Origin: an uncultured Collinsella sp.
GTDB lineage: Bacteria > Actinomycetota > Coriobacteriia > Coriobacteriales > Coriobacteriaceae
Assembly: GCA_900551365.1 (NCBI GenBank)
Contig: URVZ01000055.1
Coordinates: forward strand, 1-11,574
Direction of reading: 5' to 3'
Length of the DNA: 11,574 bases
Position 1 is the first letter of the stretch; each line of letters starts with the position of its first letter. The notes below the pieces were generated by a model. The model was not told where the DNA came from and searched no databases. It saw nothing but the letters and a program-made list of their open reading frames with translations. The position numbers were made by a program, and so were the translations under genes. Shown piece by piece: positions 5,539 to 11,042 of the stretch.

Positions 5539-7675
5539 GCGCTGCCTGCTGCGGGCGACGCAAGGGCTTGCGGCCCGCCGTCGACCAGGCGCTCGCCGCA
5601 AGCGGGGCGGCTTTATGGGCCGCGCCGGTATCGACTTGTTTATCGAAGACGGCGCCTATACCACGCTCTCCTCTGCGGTTGTCATTCTGGTGGTGCTTAC
5701 GCTGCTGTTTTCGTCGACCGCGGCGATATGGAGTATGTCGCGCGCCGGAGACACCCAGGTGGCGGCCGATAGCGGTGCACTGGCGGGCGCCAACGTGGTG
5801 TCGTCCTATCACACAGCCGCCACGGTGGTCGATGCGAGCATTTTGAGTTTGGGCCTGGCGGGGTTTGCCACGATCGGCACCGGCTTGGTTGCCATTCTCA
5901 TTCCGGGCGCCGAGGTTGTCGGCAGCGATATCATCGATACGGGAACCCAGATCATTAAAACGCGTAACAAGTTTGCTAAAAGCGCGGCAAAGGGCCTGCA
6001 AAAGATCGAGACCGCCTTGCCGTACCTGGTTGCCGCGCGCGCCATGCAGGCAGTATCGGCGCAGGATACCGACGGCGTGACCTATACCGGTACGGCGCTC
6101 GCCGTGCCCAGGACATCCGAGTCGGATTTTGTTGCGCTCGAAGGGTCCGAGATTTCGACCGATGCCATTAAAGATGCATCGGAAGATTTGGAACGCGCGG
6201 CCGAGGAGCTGCAAAAAGCATCGGAGGAGACGGCGAAGGCCAAAGAGCGCGCCTGGCTAGCGGATTGCGGTGGGTCGGATAAAGGTTCGGTCGGCAGCTG
6301 TTCGTGTATGTGGGAGCGCGCAAAAAGCCTAACGGATCTCTCCGGTGTTCAAAATCCGCATTACTCATCGAGCGTTACGTGGGAGCCTCAAGTTGCCCTT
6401 GATCGCGCGAAGGACTACTACCATTGGCGTCTGACAAATGAGAAGCCCCAAGGCTCGAGTGTCGAGATGAAGGCCGAGTCTGCGGCGCGTAAGGCGTTTT
6501 ATACCTATGCGAGCGCGGAGGTCGATCGGGCATATATAACCGAGAACGGAGACAGGGTTTCCTCCTATATTCCGCTGCTGCCGCGCAACTCTGATGAGGT
6601 TCGGGCGACCGAGCTCTACACCGATGCAGTGTGGCCGACGAGCGTGAACGATGGCAAGGCGTATCTGCATTACGGAACGACCTGCCCTAACTATAAGAAA
6701 GGAACGCCGAGCGGATTTGCTTCGGTTGCCGATTACGATGGGCAGGATAAATGCAGCAAATGCCATTTTGGCGTTTCGTCGCTTGGTGCTGTTGCGGCGC
6801 CTTCAACCTCTATCGAAAACGGCTTCGAGTATCACTTTGACAAGTTTAAAGACGCCCTGGAGGACTACGTCGACTGTCGCAACAAGGAGCTTGAGCTCGA
6901 GCGTCAGACCGAGGACGAAGCTGACCGTGCGGGCAATGCGTTCGATACCGCCATCAAAGAACTTTCCGGTGAGCGCCCGCGCATCGCCCCGCCCGGTCGC
7001 AACGGCGTGGTCGCCTTTGCGGTCTCGGGCGCCACCTCCGGTCCCGACGAGCTCAACTCTTCGTTTAACACGGCAGTTGAGCTTGGCGATCGTGGTGCAA
7101 TTTCTGCTGCAGTGCTGGCGCCCGACGATGCGACCGCGCAGAACAACGTGCTCGCGCGTTTCTTCTCGACGCTGGAGGAGCGTTCGGGCGGCGTTGCCGG
7201 CGTGCTCGACGGCGTTATGGATGTTTGGGGCCGCCTGCTTGTGGGGTACGGAGACATCCAGGGTGCGGCTGACGAGCTTATGGGAGAGCTGATCGGTGGC
7301 TTGGGAGGGGGTAGCGGCACGTTGGGCTCCATCGCGTCCTGGCTCGGTGACACCGTTTCGTCCTCCGTGGCGGCGCTGGGACTCGAACCGTGCGATTTGC
7401 GTCTGAGAAAACCGGTGCTGACCGATACCGCCAATGTCATCAAAAGTCCGGGGTCCGATATCGCGGGCATCTCCAAAACTCAAAATACCCTGCGAAAAAT
7501 CCCCTTGGGCGTGACTGACCCCAAGGCACTTTGCGAGGCCTTGGAATATCACGTCGAGCGCACCATCAGCAGCGCGGTGTTCACGCTTGCGGAGATCCCG
7601 CTGCCCGGTGGCCGCTCCATCCCGCTCACTGTCGATGTTGCCACGCTGGTGGGAGCTTTTGGCGGTGGGTCGTAA
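5510..7675 (+). CDS. Large TadG-like pilus-associated membrane protein
   Basis: A 721-residue protein. A basic N-terminus (10-37) precedes one strong membrane helix (about 53-74), followed by GDTQVAADSGALAGANVV (80-97), the AAD-x-x-ALAGA hallmark of TadG/TadE-G-like N-terminal domains. A second hydrophobic stretch lies at about 110-133. Residues 205-250 are charged and helical, likely a coiled coil (many Glu, Lys and Ala). The middle has Cys at 253, 264, 266, 392, 415, 418 and 456, including CSKCH (415-419). A Gly-rich segment occurs near 592-606. I see no von Willebrand factor A (MIDAS) motif, which many TadG proteins have. The pre-helix motif reads AYTTLS, without the Glu of its pilin neighbours, so it is probably not processed. 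A role as a large surface or tip component is inferred from family and context. Confidence 0.8.
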   Translation: MIHGLLHGIRRCLLRATQGLAARRRPGARRKRGGFMGRAGIDLFIEDGAYTTLSSAVVILVVLTLLFSSTAAIWSMSRAGDTQVAADSGALAGANVVSSYHTAATVVDASILSLGLAGFATIGTGLVAILIPGAEVVGSDIIDTGTQIIKTRNKFAKSAAKGLQKIETALPYLVAARAMQAVSAQDTDGVTYTGTALAVPRTSESDFVALEGSEISTDAIKDASEDLERAAEELQKASEETAKAKERAWLADCGGSDKGSVGSCSCMWERAKSLTDLSGVQNPHYSSSVTWEPQVALDRAKDYYHWRLTNEKPQGSSVEMKAESAARKAFYTYASAEVDRAYITENGDRVSSYIPLLPRNSDEVRATELYTDAVWPTSVNDGKAYLHYGTTCPNYKKGTPSGFASVADYDGQDKCSKCHFGVSSLGAVAAPSTSIENGFEYHFDKFKDALEDYVDCRNKELELERQTEDEADRAGNAFDTAIKELSGERPRIAPPGRNGVVAFAVSGATSGPDELNSSFNTAVELGDRGAISAAVLAPDDATAQNNVLARFFSTLEERSGGVAGVLDGVMDVWGRLLVGYGDIQGAADELMGELIGGLGGGSGTLGSIASWLGDTVSSSVAALGLEPCDLRLRKPVLTDTANVIKSPGSDIAGISKTQNTLRKIPLGVTDPKALCEALEYHVERTISSAVFTLAEIPLPGGRSIPLTVDVATLVGAFGGGS

Positions 7676-8151
7676 TGGGCATTCGCGCGGGCTTGCGCGA
7701 GGAGCGTGCCCAGGCGACGGTCGAGATGGCCGTGGTCACGCCTGTCCTGCTCGTGCTGGCTCTCGTCGCGTACAACGTCATGATCTTTGCCGGCGCGGTC
7801 GCGCGCTTCGACCGCGTAGTGCCCGACATCGTGCTGGCGCACGCTGTGGCGCCGGGCGGGGAGGGTGACGAGAGCTCCATTGACGCTTCCACGACCGTTC
7901 AAGCTCAGATTCAGGATGCCATGGAGGGATATGACTTGCAGGTCGAGGTCTCGAGCGAGCAAGGTACAGCGTCATCGGATGGTGGCCTGCTCTCTCTTTC
8001 TGGCACGTTTAGGACCTATACCTGCACCATGCACTACGAGCCGTGGCCGAGTTCGCTGAGCATCGCCGGCGTTTCCCTGGGGGCGCCGGCCGTGCTCACG
8101 CATGAACGCGCGGTGACGGTCGATCCATGGCGTCCGGGGGTGGTCATGTGA
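7675..8151 (+). CDS. Second TadE-like pseudopilin
   Basis: A 158-residue protein starting at ATG 7675, which shares one base with the preceding stop (TAATG). There is only a weak GGCGGTGGG upstream, so coupling is likely. Leader MGIRAGLREERA is followed by QATVEMAVVTPVLLVLALVA, the same Ala-Gln-x-Thr-Val-Glu junction (A12, E17) and membrane helix seen in the other pilin-like proteins. An extracytoplasmic domain follows with one Cys (TYTCTMHYEPW). Length and architecture fit TadE/TadF-type minor subunits. It probably partners the other TadE-like protein and the TadG-like protein. The stop TGA overlaps the GTG start of the DUF192 gene. Confidence 0.83.
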   Translation: MGIRAGLREERAQATVEMAVVTPVLLVLALVAYNVMIFAGAVARFDRVVPDIVLAHAVAPGGEGDESSIDASTTVQAQIQDAMEGYDLQVEVSSEQGTASSDGGLLSLSGTFRTYTCTMHYEPWPSSLSIAGVSLGAPAVLTHERAVTVDPWRPGVVM

Positions 8152-8507
8152 CTGCGGTCTCGTCCTATATCGCCTACGCGAGGGCGCTCAACAGGTTGGG
8201 CTGGACGCCGGCCGAGTTTGTGGTGGCGGAGTCGTTTACCGTGCGTTTGCGCGGCATGCTGGGACGGCGGCCGATTGCCGCCAGCGGACTGCCGCTTGTC
8301 ATGGCGTTTCCGCGCTGTTCCTCGGTTCACACCTGCTTTATGGCCTATCCCATCGACATTGCCTTTATCGATCGCAGCGGCAACGTCCTCGAGCGCTACG
8401 AAAACGTCTGCCCCTGGCGCATGTGTTCCTGCCCCGGTGCCTGGGCCGTACTAGAGCGCCCTTCAATCATTGTTTCGTCCGCTGTTCTTCAACGCGTGCC
8501 GGCTTAA
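8148..8507 (+). CDS. DUF192-family protein at the end of the tad operon
   Basis: About 119 residues from GTG 8148, which overlaps the upstream stop (GTGA) and follows a GGGGGTGG ribosome-binding site; an in-frame ATG at 8127 is an alternative start. The DUF192 signature is clear: RLRGMLGR (33-40), SSVHTCFMAYPIDIAFIDRS (58-77), then GNVLERYENVCPW and a late GAWAVLERP. The biochemical function of DUF192 is not established to my knowledge. Many members are exported, but no signal peptide is visible here, so this one looks cytoplasmic. It carries four Cys (57, 63, 88, 93). The 4-base overlap with a TadE-like gene argues for co-expression with the pilus genes; whether it acts on them is unknown. 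Confidence 0.82.
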   Translation: MTAVSSYIAYARALNRLGWTPAEFVVAESFTVRLRGMLGRRPIAASGLPLVMAFPRCSSVHTCFMAYPIDIAFIDRSGNVLERYENVCPWRMCSCPGAWAVLERPSIIVSSAVLQRVPA

Positions 8508-8523
8508 GAATTGGCGACAGAGG

Positions 8524-8542
8524 AATTTCGTCATACGAAATT
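8524..8542 (+). promoter_or_regulatory. Inverted repeat, candidate operator of the toxin-antitoxin pair
   Basis: AATTTCGT-CAT-ACGAAATT is a perfect 8-bp inverted repeat with a 3-base spacer. It lies 24 bases before the probable toxin start and just upstream of its ribosome-binding site. No T-run follows, so it is not a terminator. Ribbon-helix-helix antitoxins typically bind such palindromes to repress their own operon. A weak promoter (TTGGCG at 8512 with TACGAA at 8535) would overlap it, but that promoter call is tentative. Confidence 0.6.
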
Positions 8543-8565
8543 GGGTAAGATGGGGGAGGAGATGC

Positions 8566-8832
8566 ATGGATGTCGAGATTCATCCCAACGCCAAAAAGCA
8601 CCTGACGGAAAAGCAGGTGCTTAGCGCTTGGCTTGCGGTTACCGAGTGCATTCGTCGCGAGTCGGAAGACGAGCCGCCGAGATGGCTTGCGATTGGATGG
8701 CTTCCGGACGGACGGAGTGTGGAGCTCGTTGCGGTCGAACTTATTCGTGGATGGCTCATTATTCATGCCTTGTCTCCGGTTCAGAAGAAATTCTGGCAAG
8801 AGATCGAGCGAGCTCGGCAAAGGGGTCGATGA
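8566..8832 (+). CDS. Probable toxin of a type II toxin-antitoxin pair (BrnT/RelE-like)
   Basis: An 88-residue basic protein starting at ATG 8566 with GGAGG at 8555-8559. It begins DVEIHPNAKKHLTEKQVLSA, a short helix-forming region, then shows alternating strands in PRWLAIGWLPDGRSVELVAV and GWLIIHALSPVQKKF, ending in a charged helix. This layout resembles BrnT/RelE-fold ribonuclease toxins: residues R49, H67 and K74/K75 are candidate active-site positions. The match is by eye and no motif proves nuclease activity. The toxin-first order, the ATGA overlap with a ribbon-helix-helix gene and the upstream palindrome are the main support. Confidence 0.65.
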   Translation: MDVEIHPNAKKHLTEKQVLSAWLAVTECIRRESEDEPPRWLAIGWLPDGRSVELVAVELIRGWLIIHALSPVQKKFWQEIERARQRGR

Positions 8833-9116
8833 TGGGCGAGACATATACGACCGCTAGTGGTCAGGTTGTAACGGAAGAAATGATTGACGCGTGGTGTGAG
8901 TCGTACGAGCGCGGAGAGTTTCCGGATGGCGAACATACCGTTGGCGGAATCGTGCATGGACGGCCTCCACTCTCAGGTGAGGGAACGGCAACGCTATCGG
9001 TCAAGATTCCTCTGGGAATGAAGGAGGCTATTCGTCGACGGGCGGCTGCCGAGGGGATGACGCCAAGTGAGTTTGCCCGTGCGGCTCTGAGTGAAAAACT
9101 TCTTGCGGCCGGTTGA
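8829..9116 (+). CDS. Ribbon-helix-helix antitoxin
   Basis: A 95-residue protein. The N-terminal half is acidic (EEMIDAWCESYERGEFPDGE) and fits a toxin-neutralising segment. The C-terminal half (about 53-92) is a ribbon-helix-helix fold of the CopG/MetJ/Arc type, with strand TATLSVKIPLGMKEAI, helix MKEAIRRRAAAEG, then the MTPSEFARAALSEKLL turn and helix. The ATG at 8829 overlaps the toxin stop (ATGA); the next codon, ATG 8832, has better spacing to the AGGGG at 8821-8825 and may be used instead. It should neutralise the upstream toxin and repress at the 8524-8542 palindrome. The DNA-binding half at the C-terminus and the toxin-first order fit BrnTA-like modules. Confidence 0.75.
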   Translation: MMGETYTTASGQVVTEEMIDAWCESYERGEFPDGEHTVGGIVHGRPPLSGEGTATLSVKIPLGMKEAIRRRAAAEGMTPSEFARAALSEKLLAAG

Positions 9117-9140
9117 TGCTTCTGACGTGCCGTTCTATAG

Positions 9141-9180
9141 GAGCGAGATCGTGGCCGATGTCGCGCTCAAAAACTTTTTT
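9141..9180 (+). terminator. Weak candidate terminator after the antitoxin gene
   Basis: GAGCG (9141-9145) can pair with CGCTC (9164-9168), extended by a few more pairs after a mismatch, followed by AAAAAC and TTTTTT (9175-9180). The T-run is offset from the stem, so this is a weak intrinsic terminator at best. Confidence 0.35.
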
Positions 9181-9191
9181 AAAATTCTCGG

Positions 9192-9219
9192 TTGACCGGA
9201 GCGCGTCCTTGGTTATACT
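9192..9219 (+). promoter_or_regulatory. Promoter of tRNA-Phe
   Basis: TTGACC (9192-9197), a 16-base spacer and TATACT (9214-9219) form a near-consensus housekeeping sigma promoter. Transcription would start around 9226, about 26 bases before the mature tRNA 5' end. Confidence 0.75.
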
Positions 9220-9225
9220 AATCAA

Positions 9226-9240
9226 GCCTTGAAACAAGGC
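9226..9240 (+). other. Hairpin in the tRNA-Phe precursor leader
   Basis: GCCTTG-AAA-CAAGGC is a perfect 6-bp stem with a 3-base loop, placed at the predicted transcription start and 11 bases before the tRNA. It could protect the 5' end of the precursor or assist RNase P processing; this is inference. Confidence 0.5.
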
Positions 9241-9251
9241 ACACCTCAAAT

Positions 9252-9306
<55 letters not shown>

Positions 9307-9324
<18 letters not shown>

Positions 9325-9368
9325 CCTTGAATTGACTAGGACCTCTGCTAAGGGGTCCTTTTCTTTTA
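9307..9368 (+). repeat. 62-bp direct repeat, copy 1 (tRNA 3' end plus terminator)
   Basis: This starts in the T-loop of tRNA-Phe and runs through the acceptor strand, a short spacer and the entire intrinsic terminator. It matches 9492-9553 at 61 of 62 positions (only 9349 T versus 9534 A). Such duplications of a tRNA 3' end are typical of integrase attachment sites. Confidence 0.85.
9338..9367 (+). terminator. Intrinsic terminator of tRNA-Phe
   Basis: AGGACCTCT-GCTA-AGGGGTCCT forms a 9-bp stem with one G-U pair and a 4-base loop, followed by TTTCTTTT (9360-9367). Confidence 0.9.
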
Positions 9369-9491
9369 TGTGGACCCTGCACGGAATCGAACCCCGTGAG
9401 GGCGCGGAGCTGAGTAAACGCGTGAGCGTTTGCCAGCGCAGCTCGCAAGGCGCGAAGCGCCGCGGCGGTCCGTCCGCGCGGAGCGCGGGCG
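9369..9491. other. Hairpin-dense GC-rich insert between the two direct repeats
   Basis: This 123-bp segment has no credible gene. It contains a run of short perfect palindromes: CACGG/CCGTG (9380-9398), GAGCTG/CAGCTC (9407-9412 with 9439-9444) enclosing AAACGC-GTGA-GCGTTT (9416-9431), GGCGC-GAA-GCGCC (9449-9461) and CCGCGC-GGA-GCGCGG (9474-9488). The first hairpin contains the reverse complement of a tRNA T-loop-like GGTTCGATT. It looks like a small structured element or the remnant of a larger one bounded by the duplicated tRNA end. Its GC content is visibly above its flanks. Confidence 0.6.
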
Positions 9492-9553
9492 CGATTCCCT
9501 TCCCCGCCACCTTGAATTGACTAGGACCTCTGCAAAGGGGTCCTTTTCTTTTA
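9492..9553 (+). repeat. 62-bp direct repeat, copy 2 (partial tRNA 3' end plus terminator)
   Basis: A near-identical copy of 9307-9368 at an exact offset of 185 bases. It holds the last 18 bases of the tRNA (from the T-loop CGATT onward) but no D-arm or anticodon arm, so it is not a tRNA gene. Confidence 0.85.
9523..9552 (+). terminator. Duplicated intrinsic terminator
   Basis: The same 9-bp stem as the tRNA terminator with loop GCAA (a GNRA tetraloop) in place of GCTA, followed by TTTCTTTT. It could stop any read-through from, or transcript arising within, the 123-bp insert. Confidence 0.85.
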
Positions 9554-9567
9554 CCGAGGGCTCCTGC

Positions 9568-9815
9568 GGAAACTGCATCCCGGAATTTGGCTTCAGAGCG
9601 GGATGCGCTTTCCGCTTTGAGCCTGTTTGGGAAAGTGTGGACCGGAATCCGGCGTCAGAATGGGACATGCTTTCCTTTTGCGGCCCTTGGCGGAAACTGC
9701 GTCCCAGATCCCGCGCTCAGAACGTGATGCGCTTTCCGGTTGAGGCTTTGAACGGAAAATACATCCCAGTCTCTTGCGAAAAAACGGGGCACGCTTTCCG
9801 GTCGCCTACTTCCGG
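9568..9815. repeat. Four tandem 62-bp palindromic units
   Basis: Units start at 9568, 9630, 9692 and 9754, an exact 62-bp period. Each has a left arm of 14 bases beginning GGAAA, an 18-base loop, a right arm of 14 bases ending GCTTTCC and a 16-base linker. GGAAA and GCTTTCC are invariant in all four. Unit 1 pairs at 13 of 14 positions (one a wobble), unit 2 at 12 of 14 with two wobbles, unit 3 at 12 of 14 with two wobbles; unit 4 is the most decayed, with only its outer and inner pairs kept. TCAGA recurs in the loops of units 1-3. The linker after unit 4 (9800-9815) is only weakly similar to the others. No reading frame across the array looks like a real protein. Non-coding RNA, a REP-like element array or a protein-binding array are possible. 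Confidence 0.85.
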
Positions 9816-9974
9816 CGCGCCATCTCGGGCCCGTCTGCCCGGACATTCCTCCCACTTTTGCGCCACTTTGTAGACCGTTCGGTCGCCTGTCCGCACGCGC
9901 GGGTATACTCAAAACAATACTTTTCCTATGCAATACGATGCAGGTTCGACCTGCGCGATTCGAAGGGGGCCGTG
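9816..9974 (+). promoter_or_regulatory. Upstream region of the GH5-like gene, candidate promoter and inverted repeat
   Basis: GACCG-TT-CGGTC (9873-9884) is a perfect 5-bp inverted repeat about 20 bases before TATACT (9904-9909), a good -10 hexamer. No convincing -35 is seen; the inverted repeat occupies the place where one would be, so an activator or repressor site is possible. A small CGGGC/GCCCG hairpin (9826-9841) has no T-run. The remaining leader of about 60 bases shows nothing further. Confidence 0.4.
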
Positions 9975-11036
9975 ATGGAGAGGATTCTCGGCGTTAATCT
10001 CTCTGGCTGGTTTATTCCCGAGCCCTGGGTGACCCCGTCGCTGTATGCAGCGACCGGTGCATCCAATGCAGCCGAGCTGCAGGAGGCTATGGGCACCGCT
10101 GCCTACAACGAGCGCATGCGTCGCCATTACGAGACGTTTGTGAGCGAGGACGATTTTCGTCGTATGGCGCAGATCGGTCTCAACGCCGTGCGCCTGCCGG
10201 TGCCGTGGTATGCCTTTGGCTCGCAGGAGTCCGATGCTTCCTACATCTCGGTCGTCGATTATATCGACCGTGCTATTGAGTGGGCCGCCAAGTACAACAT
10301 CCGCGTACTGCTCGATCTGGCGACGGTACCCGGCGGTCAGGGCGATTCCAACGATTCGCCCACGACGCCGGAAGTCGTCGCCGAGTGGCATTCGTCCACC
10401 AATGGCCGTCACGTTGCGCTCGATGTGCTCGAGCGCCTGGCCGATCGCTATGGTGAGGCCGAGAGCCTGCTGGGCATCGAGCTGTTGGATACGCCGCAGA
10501 TGAGCGTACGCAAGAGCCTCTTTACCATGACGGACGGTATTCCGGCGCACTACCTGCGCAACTTCTATCGTGATGCGTACGAGCTCGTTCGTTCGTATAT
10601 GCCCGAGGATAAGATTGTCGTCTTTTCCTCTTCGGGACACCCTGGCGAGTGGAAGCACTTTATGCGCGGTGCCAAGTACAAGAACGTCTACATGGACCTT
10701 CACCTGTACCATTACCGCGACGAGTATGCACTCGACATCACGAGTCCCCGCGGCCTGACGACGGCGATTTCGCGCAACAAGCGTGAGCTCAAGGAGGCAA
10801 TCTCGACCGGATTCCCCGTTTTGGTTGGTGAATGGTCGGGTGCGGCGATTTTTGCCAACTCGTCGGTTACGCCCGAGGGCCGCAATGCCTACGAGCGCGT
10901 GTTTATCGCCAACCAGCTGGCATCGTTTGCGCCGGCGGCTGGCTGGTTCTTCCAAACGTGGAAGACCGAGAAGCGTATTGCAGCATGGGACGCCCGCGCG
11001 GCGCTCGGCACGCTCGAGCGCGGCATGATTGAATAG
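9975..11036 (+). CDS. GH5 (exo-beta-1,3-glucanase-like) protein with altered catalytic site
   Basis: A 353-residue protein with no signal peptide, starting at ATG 9975 behind AAGGGGG. The GH5 fold, closest by eye to the exo-1,3-glucanase type, is shown by GVNLSGWFIPEPWVTPSLY (6-24), the FVSEDDFRRMAQIGLNAVRL helix-strand (55-74), DLATVPGGQGDSNDS (114-128), GIELLDTPQ (167-175), DLHLYHY (241-247), VLVGEWSGA (282-290) and GWFFQTWK (323-330). The nucleophile Glu (E286) and the His-Tyr motif (H243, Y245) are kept. The family's NEP acid/base motif is here D172-T173-P174, and the usual His of the LHGAPGSQ motif is Ala116. It is therefore likely a non-canonical or inactive glycosidase acting inside the cell; substrate unknown. 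rsmI starts 6 bases after it. Confidence 0.85.
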   Translation: MERILGVNLSGWFIPEPWVTPSLYAATGASNAAELQEAMGTAAYNERMRRHYETFVSEDDFRRMAQIGLNAVRLPVPWYAFGSQESDASYISVVDYIDRAIEWAAKYNIRVLLDLATVPGGQGDSNDSPTTPEVVAEWHSSTNGRHVALDVLERLADRYGEAESLLGIELLDTPQMSVRKSLFTMTDGIPAHYLRNFYRDAYELVRSYMPEDKIVVFSSSGHPGEWKHFMRGAKYKNVYMDLHLYHYRDEYALDITSPRGLTTAISRNKRELKEAISTGFPVLVGEWSGAAIFANSSVTPEGRNAYERVFIANQLASFAPAAGWFFQTWKTEKRIAAWDARAALGTLERGMIE

Positions 11037-11042
11037 GTTGAT

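Noticed and set aside
6752..6766. Cytochrome c haem site (CSKCH) taken at face value
   Set aside because: A single CxxCH in a long protein can occur by chance, no axial ligand or cytochrome domain is visible, and the protein is otherwise TadG-like. Kept only as part of a cysteine-cluster observation.
8524..8542. Rho-independent terminator for the tad operon
   Set aside because: The palindrome is AT-rich at its ends and lacks a following T-run; its place just before the toxin ribosome-binding site fits an operator better.
9492..9553. Second tRNA gene
   Set aside because: Only the last 18 bases of the tRNA are present, with no D-arm or anticodon arm upstream.
9568..9815. CRISPR array, suggested by regular 62-bp spacing
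   Set aside because: Repeats are not near-identical, similarity extends through the whole unit including the loop, and no cas genes are nearby. The conserved blocks are two arms of one hairpin, not repeats separated by unique spacers.
9430..9873. 147-codon plus-strand open frame across the repeat region
   Set aside because: It runs through the duplicated tRNA tail, a terminator and the palindromic units; its composition is unlike a protein and no ribosome-binding site is present.
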